Notes: generated by a model not told the origin, from the sequence alone. A DNA stretch of 36,813 bases from Pelargonium nanum (GCA_036897485.1 JAYMTF010000422.1:1-36813), one strand, 5' to 3'. Positions 1-12,900 are shown, counted from the stretch's first letter. Made by a program: numbers and translations.

Positions 1-1850
1 TAATAAATTCATTAAAATATTTAAACTTATCCATTCTTTACCCTAAACAATATCAAATACATGTGAAATACATGTAAAAAACTATAAATGGAAAAATACT
101 TTTCCTTTTTTTTTTTTTTTTTTTGTGTGTTCTTATTGACCTTTGTAGTGGTTGTGTAGATTGAGCAACTTGGTTTGTGATTTTTGCTCTACATCCACTA
201 CATATTTATTTATTTTGTGGTGATTGAACTTCTTCAGGATTAATATGTACCATTAATGTCTTTTCTAGAATGAAACTCGTTTTTATAGAAAAAACTTCAC
301 ATCTTACTACAAATATCTTGTTGTTAGATGGTTCGTAATTCCTTTTTCAATCTTTAGATTATGTATCTCATAAATTAACATATATATACACACATACATA
401 CATATATATTATCTTAAAGAATAACATTTCAACGATCAATCTATCAAAATATTAATTCTCATTGCCAAAGGAATTCTTTGAATTTAGTTTAAATGACATT
501 GGAATAATGGCATCGAAACCATTGATGAGAGGAGAGCAGCAGTATCAAATAATATATACCTTTTGTTTGGCCTTTTCAGGACAATTTGTAATTTTTTTAG
601 TATGATTCTCATGGTACGTACCATCATATATGATAAATAATTCAGTTCATGTCACATGTAGAAATAATACATATTATAAAAGCATTGGATTCTATAAGAT
701 ATCATATAAATGCAATTTCAATAGGGACCATTTATCATATGCATCATCTTATCCACTACTCTATGTATCTTTTCATCTAAATTTTCAATTATGTATGGCA
801 TAGGGTTCCTTCCTAGTTGTACGTAAGTGACTTGTTTCATTACCATCGCATCTTATACTCAATTCGTCTCACAATGCTCGTTGTTTTTCATTGTTTGTAA
901 ACGTTAATAATAATACGTTTATTATTTGTTAAAATGTTGGCACTCACTTTTGGATTCGAATATTTTTTCTTATCTCATTGTCTTGTATTGTCGGAGGAGA
1001 CAAGATCGCTATTTAGATTAATGCATAAATATATACTATAAGAATTCATGTAATACTCATATCATAATCAAGAAATGAATGTTATGAATTGTTCTCTTAT
1101 GAAAAATTATTATTCCCGTAGTTAAATCAATAAGCTAATATTTAACAACAAATTTACGTTTGATTTCTTCTCGAGTTTTAAGATTCCTTAATCTCGTCAT
1201 TATTATTATTTTATTCTTTTTGAAAAGCTAACATTGCAATCCACGATGAAGATCAAATATAACGTACACTTGTACGTGTAGTAACTTATTGATGTTCTTA
1301 TATTTTATGAGCCACCACTTCTACTTGCTTTTCTTAGATGCTGCCTCTGGAGTTCTTTGAAAATACAGTGGCAAATAATATAATTTTTTATTAATCTTTA
1401 CACAAAAATGAGTTTTATAAATACATATATATATGTATAAATATATATATATATATAAGCAAAAACATGCACATTGCTAGTTGTTTCACAGAATGTATGT
1501 TTGAAACGTGCGTTGTCCTCCAAAGCATACACAATGCAATAATACGAGGACGCAACATAAATATTAAACACCAAATTTGTCACCATTCTTTGAAGCAACC
1601 GCGTTTTTTTCAATCCAATATATATACATATATAACTTGATTTCCATTCTTCGAATAGTAATTTAATAAAATAGGTAAGTTCATCTATTAGAGCCGACAA
1701 TTCGTGCGTGCTGTCATGTTAAATGTTGTTTACGTGTTGCACGACGCAACTCGTTTAATAATCATGTATGCTATATAGACGAAAAAAGAACTATTCCTTA
1801 CAAGTATATATTTCTAAATACGTTATTAATATTGGACATATATATGTTTA
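1..1850. other. Gene-free AT-rich intergenic region
   Basis: No coding potential is convincing here: the open frames are short, rich in Ile/Tyr/Lys and match no family I know. The stretch contains a poly-T run near 106-124 and TA-rich microsatellites near 380-410 and 1424-1460. It lies downstream of the minus-strand HIPP gene, so its right edge should hold that gene's 3' UTR. Confidence 0.6.
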
Positions 1851-2949
1851 TCACATAATGGTGCATGCATGAACATTATCATCGCTGAACATGAAGACGG
1901 TCTGATCGTCGACTGTGGAGTAAGCTTGGTTGGGAAAATAGCCGTGCACGCCCTCGTTGTGCCCGTGCTGGTAGTAGTTGTACGTAGAAGAATACGTAGA
2001 TTCGTCCAAATACGTAGATGCATACGGATAGTACTCGCTGTCGTATGGGTACGGCCAGAACTCGGCCTTCCTCTTCTCACAACCTTGAGGACCTTCCTCT
2101 GGTCAACGTACCCTGTTACCGTCACCTTTTGCTTGTCCATGTCTATTTCCAAGCTAGCAACACCTGCAATATACATATATACATTACCCACTACTCAATA
2201 TCTAATTAAGCTATCTAAATCGCAGAATGCTTCGTTATATGTGTAACAGAAAAGGATGTAAGCGAAAAACCGTGGAACGTTAAAATTTTAGAATTTTGAA
2301 TATTGGAGCATGCTTCTTCGAAAACTCAGTTTGAAAAGTTAAAATTGTGCTAGTAACATTGAAATGTTTATTTAATATATATAAATATATAATAAAATAA
2401 TTTAGTATGCTTAATTAGTACTTCTTTCGTTATTGCCAAATCAACTGACTTTCAATTCATTATATATTTCGAACAAAGAAAAGGTAAGTTAAGAAACTTG
2501 TGCCAACCGACATTTGTCGAGTTTGAAAAAAGTAAGAATGAATGCTTTGATCCTCGCGGGCGGACCATAATATCATGTTCAAGAAGTGGAAGGCATCAGC
2601 TGCCCGTAAGTTCTACTTCTTGATGGGGGCAATTAGACGAAAACAAAGATTTTCACGTTTGGCAAGTGATAGTTGCTCGAGAAGCGTTTTCTAGATTTTC
2701 CAAACAAAATATATGATATTTGGAATATGCCAACACTTACCATCGACTTTCGAGATAGCTTTTCGCACTCTCTTCTGGCATCCTTCGCAATCCATGTGCA
2801 CTAAAAGCTCCACAAGCTGAAAATCAATATAACGATACAAAAAATTAAGAGAGTCTCGTGTAAAGAACCGCTCAGTGAGATATATGAATGCTAGTACTTA
2901 CGGACATGGCATTGGACGACTGCCTCCTCCCGCATCGCCAGCCGAACAT
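1851..2949 (-). CDS. HIPP: Heavy-metal-associated isoprenylated plant protein (HIPP), reading frame broken in exon 3
   Basis: Small HMA-domain metallochaperone-like protein; HIPPs bind heavy-metal ions through a CxxC motif and attach to membranes by a C-terminal prenyl group. Exons read on the minus strand are 2949-2902, 2816-2741 and 2163-1851, all with GT-AG introns. Exon 1 starts MFGWRCGRRQ; exon 2 carries the metal site in HMDCEGCQKRV; exon 3 continues the fold (SLEIDMDKQKVTVTGYVDQ). After KVLKVVRR (about residue 72) the HMA frame gives an unrelated basic tail ending at 1826. The other frame reads KAEFWPYPYDSEYYPYA and ends in a prenylation-type CaaX box, CTIM, at 1851. The summed exons, 437 nt, are one short of a multiple of three, whereas an intact protein would be about 145 residues, normal for the family. 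The cause could be a real 1-nt deletion or a sequencing error. Identity is sure; functional status is not. Confidence 0.88.
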
Positions 2950-3013
2950 GATCACGCTGTTGGATCTTGATTAATAACAATCTCTATACCTCTCTGTCTT
3001 CAAGTTCCTTGTT

Positions 3014-3023
3014 TATTTATATA
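3014..3023 (-). promoter_or_regulatory. Probable TATA box of the HIPP gene
   Basis: On the minus strand this reads TATATAAATA, 65 bp upstream of the HIPP start codon at 2949. The spacing allows a transcription start near 2980 and a short leader. It is a motif call only; the region is AT-rich, so chance matches are possible. Confidence 0.45.
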
Positions 3024-6000
3024 TAAGCTATATAGTATGATGAGTTGTGTGTAGAAATGGTGTTACTTGTGTGGAGCTTGTGCCTTGTGTTGCAAGTTTG
3101 ATATATATAGATGGACGAGGCATTTTCTGGATCGCACTGGTTTTGAAAATGTAGATTGCTAGCTAGATTGGACCCAAATCGTATTTTGGTTTTTGTTTGA
3201 CATTTATGATTTTTAAGTAGTTGGTGTTGTAGAAGAGGGTTTTGATTTTGATGAAATTTTCTAGTTTTGGTGGCATTTTGCATATGCGGTGTGGAGAGGA
3301 AAAGAATATATCAAAATGACCAAATTGATGAAATGGATGTGATACTTGGAATATGTCCTCTTCTTGACGCTTGATACTTTCTTGTTTTGGGCTTTAAAAT
3401 TATTTCTTACTCATTACCAACATATATTTGATTGATTATTATAAGACAAGTTTTTTTTTCTACCCTAAACTAAACTATAAGACAAGTTATCTTACACATT
3501 TTGTAATTGTGTCGTGTTCACATCGGGCTTTCAAAACACGCATGCATGATTCATGTTGTGATCACACGTACATTTATGAGTGTAATTGTAAATTAGTTCT
3601 AACAATGTGTTGGGTTGTGTTGTGCCAAACTTGTTGGATAGTGTTGTGTCAAATGTGTTGGCTTTATCGTGCAACATGTTGGGTCGTGTTCGTGTTAACA
3701 CGTCTTATTTAGTTATCGTGTTAAACGTGTCATATTCGTATTTTATATTTATAATTGTGTTGTGTTTGTGTTGAGTCATGTAACACGATTACTAAACATG
3801 TTGTGTAGATTCTGCAGCACACAAGTATCCTTAAGTATGACACGAGCAGACACACACTATTAAATATTCACTTCATACTAATACAAATGCTCCTCATTAT
3901 TCTTCTTAAACATATGCAAATACTTAGATGACACCATTGTTCTGTATATGAAACCTAGAATGTATAATGTCACCAAAAAAAAAAAGTCTACGAACTACAT
4001 AGAAAATTAATATATATGATCTATAAGAAATTAGAAATTAATTTCATATTCACGGTGGGAGAACTTTTCAAGTTACATATGAAATTAGTAAAAACTAATT
4101 TTGTCGTCGCGAACATCATTATCATTTTATTAAAAAAGAATTGAACGATTGATATGTTTATGAGCTTAAGTAAACCTAATTTGGTAACAAAAAACTAACG
4201 TTTTGCTTCTTAGGGAAAGGGAGAAAATTCCTTAGTCCTTTACAGATTTTGATCTAGTGTTCATTATTTTGGTGGTACAAAAGGAGATTGGCAAGTAGAA
4301 GAGAATTGTTGATTTGGGGAATATATATGAGAAGATAGCAAGTCCAAATATATACATATATTTTGGTGTAGTAATTAAGGTTATTGATTTTGGCACAAAC
4401 AAATTAAAAAAGATGTGAGGTTTGGCTTCAACCACACTAATGGAATCATATGCTTGAATGTTAGTTGTAGCTTTCTTACGTTTGCTACTAATGTAGTGGA
4501 TCATTCACTCATCTATATTGGTCACTTTTAATACTATCTTAAATTAGATATAAAATAATTTCTCAAATAGATAAAAAAAAACAATCGATTCACAATGTAT
4601 ATATCATACTTTATTTGTATTTTAATGAGGTGTCACAGCTTATTTGTGGCTTAGAATCCTTGCTCTATGCCACGAATAAAGTCCGAACTGGTTGTATTTT
4701 CTACTATATTAATTTGGATCCCATCGGAGATTCCTTAATTAGGACTTAATTACGTAATTGATTTTATAAATTAAGCTATAGACTATTTCAATGTTTCTTA
4801 TTTGAATATGTGTGAGATCTTCAAATGCTCTGCACAAATATTGATTTCTTTTATATATCAAATTACATGCATCAATATAATTAATATATCAATTCATATT
4901 TGTACGCAATGCATGTTGACAGTGCATACTCGTTTTTGCATCTCTAATTACAGCATATATTGAAAGGTTCTCTTGACTTAATTTGTATAATACACATATG
5001 TGATTCACGGTTAGAATTTGAGGATTTTGCACCGAAAAAACTGCAACGGAATAGGTGACGTAGCAAAATTCTGAATTTTACAACGTAATTATGTTGTAAA
5101 ATGATACATCGCAATTTTTTGGACAATTTTTTATAGCAAAACTGATTTATATATTATAAATTCCGTCACGTACAAATTCATAGCAAATGAACGAATGAAA
5201 AATCAGACTTCACTCCTTTTCATTCTATTCAGTCCCTCTTTGATTATAGGATCTAATAAACAGTAGTTGTAAAGATCACTTAATTGCAAGATAATTGCAC
5301 TCTTAATTTCAGGATGTTCTAAGTGGGCATCTTAAGTTCATGACGCTTTGGATGCATTTAATAATGACAAGTTTGTCGATGACTATGACAACATAATGCC
5401 GCTCAAAATTATAATAAAATCAGTAGATGATAAAACAATTAATTTTATTCATTCCGATGATTTATTTTAGAAAAACGAGACAAATTTATCATGTTATGAA
5501 TGTGTGAAACTTTTTCTGACTCAACAATAAATTATATATATTATTAGTTCTCCAACTACTCGTCATGCATTGATGAAGCTTGAAAATGTCTTTGAGCCAA
5601 GATTTAGTTTTAAGGTACTCCCTCTTGCATTTCAATTGTCGACTTTGCGATAAGACTTTTTAAGTTGTATAGATTATGTTACACAAAACCAAAATCTTGC
5701 TATGCATGCATGCAACTGGTTGCTACTTGCTACTAATAATTCAATGCATGATAAAGAGTTTTTTTTTTTTTTTTTGGAAACACATGATAAAGAGTTAGCT
5801 ATGCACATTGTAAATGAACTCGATCCAAGTTGTGATATGGCGTAGGCACAGTTGTGAAGTTTCAACTTACAAATAGTGACATTCCCGTCAAAATTGTTTT
5901 GGAATTATTAATGGATGAGAAAACAAAACACAAAATTTTCAATAATCATCTTATGGACACAATCAATGTTGCTCAAAGATGACGTGAATCTCAAGAACAT

Positions 6001-6411
6001 GGCAAATACAGAAACTATCATTTCAACAATGACCGGTTCATGCACAATTTGATCAAAAAATTACCGACTTTTTAGTATTGATACTTCGTCTAAATTAACT
6101 ATATGTACAATAAATTGAATGGAACTAAATCAAACGATAAACAGTAGTACTACATCTGAAACTGATTTTAACCCTTTTAAAATTTGCAATTTTTTTCTCA
6201 CAAAGTTTATCACTGGTACTAGTTAGGTTCCATCACAAATAGTTAAAAGTATGCAATTGTTTTTGAAACTTTTTGTTCATTAAACACCACTGTAGACCAT
6301 TATTGAAAAGAGAATTCATTTCTTCAAAAAAAGGAAAAAGAAAAGAGAATTCATAAAATAACACTAGTTTTTTTTAATTATTTAGTTAATTTTTAAATAT
6401 TGACATAAATT
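3024..6411. other. Intergenic region without recognisable genes
   Basis: The open frames in this 3.4-kb stretch are short and low in complexity, and I recognise none. It includes a GTGTTGTG-rich degenerate repeat (annotated separately), a poly-T run near 5760-5776 and AT-rich DNA. I see no conserved domain, tRNA or clear transposon ends. Confidence 0.5.
3490..3830. repeat. Degenerate GTGTTGTG/CGTGTTAACACG-rich repeat
   Basis: A block of about 340 bp is dominated by variants of GTGTTGTG and TGTTGGGTTGTG, and includes the palindrome CGTGTTAACACG at about 3690-3701. A related texture (CACGTT, CCCGTGTTCGTGTTATGG) recurs near 36440-36530. Such strings are common in noncoding, probably transposon-derived plant DNA, but I cannot assign a family or find clean ends. 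Confidence 0.4.
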
Positions 6412-6971
6412 ATGTATACCTTCTTTTTTTTTAATAAACCATAATATTTATTAATCAAAGCATGCTCAAGTTTGGGATATTTCCCGGGGGACGATCCGGA
6501 ATCACCCAATTTACAACGACCAAACACAGAATGTGAAGCCCTAGCAATAGTATGAGCTACAACATTCGCAGATCGAACAACAAAAGAGAAAACAACTTTC
6601 TCGAAATCTAAAACCATATGACTAATATCACTAATGATTATGTCATAGAAACTACTCATTTCGAATCCTATCTCGAGATCCGAAATAACTCGCTTCGCAT
6701 CGCTCTCAATCACAACCCGACGCCACCCTAGCGGTTTGATCCAAGAAATAGCTTCCCGAATCGACATCGCCTCGACCATCGCCGGTGAGCGAGCACAACC
6801 CTCCCATCTACAACATCCTCCACCTAGAATCCGACCACCACTATCCCTCAATACCCAGCCTCCACCATAGCCATGTTGTCCAAAAACAGCACCATCAACA
6901 TTCAACTTCACCATACCCTCCTCCGGCAAACTCCATTATGAAAAAATTTATTGAAAAAATGTATACCTTCT
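6412..6971 (-). mobile_element. 5'-truncated LINE fragment with RNase H-like domain and 13-bp target duplication
   Basis: ATGTATACCTTCT occurs at 6412-6424 and again at 6959-6971. Just inside the left copy is a run of T, which is the poly-A tail of a minus-strand element. Between them, on the minus strand from about 6929, lies an uninterrupted frame with the plant retroelement RNase H-like domain. It has the first acidic residue in KLNVDGA, an internal glutamate in SPAMVEAM, a second acidic site in VIESDAKRV, and the late RSANVVAHTIARAS motif. Endonuclease, reverse transcriptase and a start methionine are missing, as expected after 5' truncation. Only the last part of a LINE ORF2-type polyprotein remains, so it cannot move on its own. 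The right flank also repeats CATTATGAAAAAATTTATTG (6933 and about 7010), so the exact right boundary is uncertain. Confidence 0.75.
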
Positions 6972-7414
6972 ATTATAGTTTTGCTCACAAAAAGTATACC
7001 TTGAGATTCATTATGAAAAAATTTATTGACAGTGTGACATTTTATATTTTTTTGTAAGTAGATTTCATTCTCAGTATGTTGGGTACACATGTACAATATT
7101 ATTGGTAAACATAATTTACTTTATAAAAAAAACATGTGCCATCTATAAAAATATTCATAAAATCAAATTTACAAAAATAAAATATTAAAATATAAACCAA
7201 TGGTACAATAAAAAGCTATGAATGAATCATCACAAAAGATGAACTATAAATTATAGTATAACAATATTAAATTCATATAATAATTGAAACAAAAGTACAC
7301 AAATAAAATATTTAAATATATATGTGATACAGTATAGGATAATGAATGATAATTAATTTAGTCCTAAACAATAACTATAAAGGGCATTGTAGTTTATAGT
7401 ATAGTATTAATTTC
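6972..7414. other. AT-rich spacer, 3' flank of the VPS62-like gene
   Basis: No gene is visible. This DNA lies just downstream of the minus-strand VPS62-like stop codon at 7415, so part of it must be that gene's 3' UTR. No clear polyadenylation signal stands out in such AT-rich sequence. Confidence 0.45.
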
Positions 7415-9949
7415 TCAATTTTCATCGCCATACCAATTTGGTTTCATCTTAGGACCTATAGGGCCTTTTTCTCCCGTGAGTTCAGGGGGCAAACTGCTAA
7501 CCAAGTTTCGGAAGGCATTTCTAAGTTTTCCGGTGGGCAGCGCCTTCGCTATCTTTTCTAAATCCCGCGAAATGCCAAAAGCTAGTTTGGGTCCCCAATT
7601 GCACGGATAGTTTAGCCACGGCAACTCCGGGACAACATCCCCCAAGTACTCTGCGGACATTACCCAATATCTAACCCCACTGTCCATCCAATTTTTACTC
7701 TTATCACAATCATTTCTTATTCCCACATTTTTGTTAGGCCCTACTATGTGTTTCCCGGGCTGCGGGTATGCCGCGTGCCCGTGCAACGATGAGTATACTA
7801 CTGGCTTGTTCCTATTGGGTGCAAACTCAAGTTGGGTGTTTTTCACCCATTCCCCGCCTTTGTGTTGGGAGAAGTACACGCTCCTTAGTTCCCCATCAAA
7901 ATTGCTTACCCTTAAGGTCACGTGCTCCCAGTCGCCAACATGCTCCCCTACTTTTCCCAATGATATTGTCAGAAACTCAACTTTCAGCTTTCCAGGTCCA
8001 TTGAATGGGTAAAAGAACCATACTGCCACGTCTGACACGGTTTGGCCCAACATTGGTTTCACATGAACATATGCATCTGCATTGGGTAAGCTCCCCTTCT
8101 TGACCAAATTTCTATAATTCTCGTTAAATGGAAGATCAATCCAATAATCAGTCTCATTCAATCGTCCTTTGGGCAAGTTGGAGCCCAGTTCGTCGATCCG
8201 AACGGGTTTGGTTTCCTCCCCTCTTTTGTACAGTTCCACCCCAGGGGTATTGAACAACCATTTCACTGAAGCCGGTAGGTAATCTTCGTTGGGATGGAAG
8301 AAAACGACGGGAGAATAAGCTTGCATTAGGACCTTGATCTGGTCTAGGTTAGGCATAGAAGCGTTGTTTGGGTTTTTATTTTTCAAACAACTCAACGGTA
8401 TGTCCGAGATAGTTCCATTGTGGATCACAAACGTACCTACGTGATACAAGAGTTAGATTAAATTAGCTACCTAGTATCTAATATGTATAGATGAACTTTA
8501 ATATTATTAACTAGAATCTAATAATTAATGCACCTGGACTGAAGCCCTGAGCTTGTACCCCTCTAATCTTAGGTCTCTTACTGTGAAAATTGAGATCCCC
8601 TATCTTGTAATCCTTTGTTGGTCCCCATATCCACTCATCAATCTCGCAGTCCTCTACAAAATCGGCTCTAACACACCGATTTTTGCTTATAGGTTTGGGT
8701 TTATTATAACCGGGAGTAACGACAAGCCCAACGGCTTTGTAATTAGGAGGGGGGACAGGTAGCCACACACATACTGGGCTACTATCTTGTTTTGTACCAT
8801 ATTTAGAAGTCAAAAGATCGGTACAAAATTGGAGAGTGTAATCACTTGGTGGAGCTAGAGCCGGAGGTCCACCGTCCCTGATCGCATCTTGTGCAACTAG
8901 TACACGACCCGTGTTCGGAACATTGTTTGGTTGACAATAACATCCCAACGAGAAGAAATATTTTGGAATGAGTGAGGGTTCAAAGAAGGTTGCACCTTTG
9001 TCATCCGGTCCACCGGTATAGGAGCTCCACCATATTTTGAAAGTTGAGATTTGTGTCAATTTTAATCCTCCAATATCTATGATTCCACTTCCGAACCCGG
9101 AACCTTTAATATACATGTATATTAGTTTCAACAAACATAAAAATTGTTAAAATTTATGTACAATTCAAATTGAGTTAGATCGTTTGGTCTCTCCTGGGCT
9201 GACAATTTTTGGGGGTTTAGTATCTAATTAGGATTGTGCATTGTTTTAACTATTGTTAACTCAATCGACCAGCTACAACAATATGTAATGTCATCAATAC
9301 ACATTAGCAATGTGGTCGACATGGGCCTACTACGTGGATCGAAAGGTGTGTTTAATTTCTTTTTCAATCGGGAGAAGCCAAAACGATGTCGTTTTTGGCT
9401 ATCTGATTGAAAAATAAATGAAACACGATATTTCATTGTTGAAGGCTTGAAGCTGATGTGGCATGCCCACATAAACCACATTGTTGACATTTGTTGATGA
9501 CATGTACAAAAATAATGACATGTCATATTGTGACATGTTCTAGTTGGTTGAGCTATCAGTTTTTTTTTTTTAATGTTAACAAGAGCTAAAAACAAGCCAC
9601 AACTCTGATTAGGAGCTAAACATTAAAAAAAAGAAGTCCAAACCATTTAACCTATTTAAATATAAACAAACACAATCATAATTAATTACTATGACAACCT
9701 TGAGGCCATTTTGGTATTGGTTGTGGCAACTTGAAGTAGGTGTCAACAGGCAAACCCTGAGCATTTCCTTCCTTGAAAAAATCTGTAAGTTTTCAAGAAA
9801 CTATTAGATTTTTCTTACAAATTGTACTTGTAAAGATCAAAACATGCTGATAGAGTTACTAGTTCTATGTATAAAAGTAATAAAGTACCTATGATCATGA
9901 ATGTAATGAAGCACAAGAAGTAGAATAGCAGTTTTGAGAATGTCTTCAT
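7415..9949 (-). CDS. VPS62: VPS62/DUF946 family protein with N-terminal signal peptide
   Basis: Four exons join in frame: 9949-9889, 9782-9699, 9103-8534 and 8436-7415. Together they give 1737 nt, or 578 residues, a normal length for plant VPS62-like (DUF946) proteins. Diagnostic stretches are FKLPQPIPKWPQG near the N-terminus (plant members have a similar LP.PLP.WPQG), then LGCYCQPNNVP, VCVWLPVPPPNY, CEIDEWIWG, VAVWFFYPFNGPG, GEHVGDWEHVTLRV and SSLHGHAAYPQPGKH. The name comes from a yeast protein with a role in vacuolar sorting; biochemical function in plants is not established. The first about 28 residues are a hydrophobic signal-like segment (KTFSKLLFYFLCFITFMII followed by NAQ), suggesting ER entry, unlike the cytosolic-looking N-termini I remember for most Arabidopsis members. 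Reading exon 2 through its donor would give only a 53-residue peptide, but splicing restores the family motif WPQG-S-GFGSG. Confidence 0.9.
9104..9698 (-). other. Intron 2 of the VPS62-like gene, with a foldback
   Basis: This 595-bp intron separates the WPQG exon from the main VPS62 exon. It contains a near-perfect inverted repeat at about 9361-9414, described in the findings. The remaining sequence has no coding signal I trust. Confidence 0.7.
9361..9414. repeat. Inverted repeat (hairpin) inside the VPS62-like intron
   Basis: The left arm (TTTTCAATCGGGAGAAGCC then AAAAC) pairs with the right arm (GTTTTTGGCTATCTGATTG then AAAA) around a short GATGTC-type centre. There are only a few mismatches over about 24 bp per arm. 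It may be a small foldback element or the fused ends of a MITE. No target duplication was evident. Confidence 0.6.
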
Positions 9950-12900
9950 GTTTGCTTGATCTATGATGTTGAAAGCTTTGATGAGAGCATATTAATAATT
10001 ACTTTAGAAACTAACATTTAACAATTACTTCTTATTTTTAGATTTCAGTTGAATACTTTTCTTAATTGGGTAGAAAATAGATGGTTAATAAAATCTTGTG
10101 TTGGAACAAAAGTTAAGGATAGTATCAAAACCTCATTGTTCTGTGAATTGACTAAAAATTGTGGAAAAATAAACTTTTAAACTACTGCAATTTAGTAGTT
10201 GTAATGAGTTGTTGGTTTTCATCATTTACAACCTGCATGAAGAGAAATTGTATTTCCATATTTTTATTTTTAATTGGAAATAAAATCATAATTGATTTCA
10301 ATGACAGAGCCTAATGAGCATTAACCATATACTGTATATGATTTACACAACACGTTAATAACATTTTCAATGTTCTTCTTACAACTTTTATTTATAATTT
10401 TCCTACATTCTTATAATAATTTAGACATTGTTATGCCCAATTTATAACATTTCTATGTTCTCACTGGTGCGTGCATTTATTTGAGCAATTATGTTAGTAC
10501 ACTTAGACTTGATTTGGTGGAAACAAAATACTTTAGGTTCCTGGTTGTTTCAAGAACGGTCAAAGGTATGTTGGTCATTTTAGTTTCAACTGTAAGTTCT
10601 AAAAGTGTCTTTAGCACAAGCGGCCGTGTTCTTAACGATTATAGATTTTTCTAGACTCTTATAATAGTTATATCACAAGATTGGATAACAAAATTCTTGT
10701 AATTCAGTCACATTGGATGACTACTGAAAGACATTGATACTATCGAAGAGCGTAAAGTCATAACTTGTAATTTTAGTTTATTTTTCTGCTTTGTAAATAA
10801 TTTAATTCATAATAACTTTTGTTTTGCCTCTTTTTTTATGCAGATTTGAGAATATTTGTAGAGGGAGTCAATAGGCTATTTTGAATGCCTTATATATTTA
10901 TTTATTTATCATTAAGCATGGATTACTGAACTAGTCTACATGACTAAGTTTAGTGATCCATGTTTTGGCAAGACCAGTAGCACCGCACGCCCAGCCCAAC
11001 AACACTACGCGATCAATGCGATCTGTATCAAGAGGGTCACCCATTTCAATGCTTCATTGTAATCGCAACACGAAGAGCTGGCATAACGAGTTTTGGGTCG
11101 GGTCCAGATTGTTGAATCATAACCCGAGCCAACTCAAAACCATTTTTGATGGATTTCAATTTTTAAAAACAAAATGTGCTGAATTGTGTGGGTTGCCCAA
11201 TCCGAAAGTTAGTTGGATCGGTTCAGGTCGCGTGCCAATTTTTCCACGTGCCTATAACTGTCCTAGTTGTCATGCTAACGTGACTACGAGTGTTGACATG
11301 ACACACATTGGCTTCGAATCTTGAAGTTTGAGTTTTGTTATGGAGTGGTTATTTGATGTCTTAAAAAATGTATTATTATATGGTATTTGATTGGATTTGT
11401 AAACTTAATCACTAATTAATCACACAAATACCACACCATAATTTGTGTCATAAATAACTATATATGCATACATTTCATAAGCACACGTGTAGCACTATTT
11501 ATTTTTCATAAACAATTGAGTGGACGAAAATGGAAATAGGTTTGTGGGCATTTCTTGGTCACACACACTCACAGTCACATCCATGAATAAGAATTGATGG
11601 AAATTAAAGATGAGCTAGCTAAGCTAGCTAGGGTTGTTTTGTTATTTCATTGTCTTGTTTTGGAGCAAGATAGAATTGAAGAAAATGGTTTGTTGTACAC
11701 CAAAGTCCAGCTCCTCATATCCCACAAGATGTTCAACAATGAAATAAAAGCAGTTCATGTATTGAATAATATTGGAGGTTGATTGGTGACCCACAACCAC
11801 ATTATTGATTTCTCTCAATCAATGAAGCCACAATAAATTGTTTTAATAGTCAATATGAAACTATCAACACTCCTTTTCTCCTAATATGATCAAATGTAAT
11901 GGACCCTCTTTTAAATCCACATTACTATCCCTTTTGATCTCTTTGCCTCCACCAAGCACAACAAACATTCCATCAAATGATAGAGGTCACATGCACAAAA
12001 ATGCTCTTCCCAAAGGAACTTTTGTTTCCACGTTGTTTTTTTTAAGGGACGATTGGACGGTAAAAAAAAACACGTATTTTTTATAAGAGACCTCGTAGTT
12101 TTGTTCCTCGTTTAATTCAAATGAAAGGCATATCCATATTGTGAAGTTGGAGTTATTGAGATTTCCAATTTCATTTCTATAGGGAAAAAAAAGTTAAAAT
12201 ATAGATTAACATTATCAAGCTAAATTCAACTTCTTCATTGTTTTCTAAATCCGTGAAATTAAAAACGTCTCAACAATTGGAAGCCCGTCTAACGCTGAAA
12301 TGAGACGCTCATCAGGATATCCTTAGTATTTAGAGTTTTGTTTACTTCCTCATAGTTTGCCTTCTCGTATTTATGATATATGTGATGTTTACATAATCTT
12401 TGGTTCTTTTGCATGAGCCATCCCTATGACTTGCGCCTCAAGTTGCCTTTGTGAGCTATTCTGGTGTGTGGCTTTACAGTAGATTTGGTTTAAGGCAACG
12501 ATATAACATGAGACCCATTATGGGTGTTCGGGTGTCTCTCCCCGACAAATGACTCAATAATAAAAAATACGGACCTTTTTAGATAAGATCGTGGATTTGT
12601 TTTTCAATCGAGTGAAGAGAAATTATATGTAAATGAGAAAGAATATTCATATCGCGACGTTCGAATTATTGAGTTTTTTCGTTTCATTTTAATTATAAAA
12701 GAAAATATTAATCAAAATGATTTTATTGTCAATGATAATAGTGTTTGTGACCCACCTAAAACTGATATATTATTTGAATTTGATGGTAGTAATCTCATCA
12801 AATTGGAATCAATAAAGAGGCTGGGGCTCTACCAAAGTGAGCATCATCTACACACTATTTATGTCCTTTTGGCTATATTATTACTACAACTAGACACAAT

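Noticed and set aside
3017-3283. An 88-residue minus-strand frame upstream of HIPP
   Set aside because: Low-complexity Asn/His/Thr-rich translation with no domain; it overlaps the HIPP promoter.
9682-9949. A complete 53-residue secreted peptide gene (signal peptide, one intron, stop at 9682)
   Set aside because: The stop arises only by reading past a good donor at 9699/9698. Splicing to 9103 restores the VPS62 family motif WPQG and a full-length frame.
10953-11324. A 123-residue plus-strand open frame as a gene
   Set aside because: No recognisable domain, no clear promoter or splice structure, and composition resembles decayed repeat DNA.
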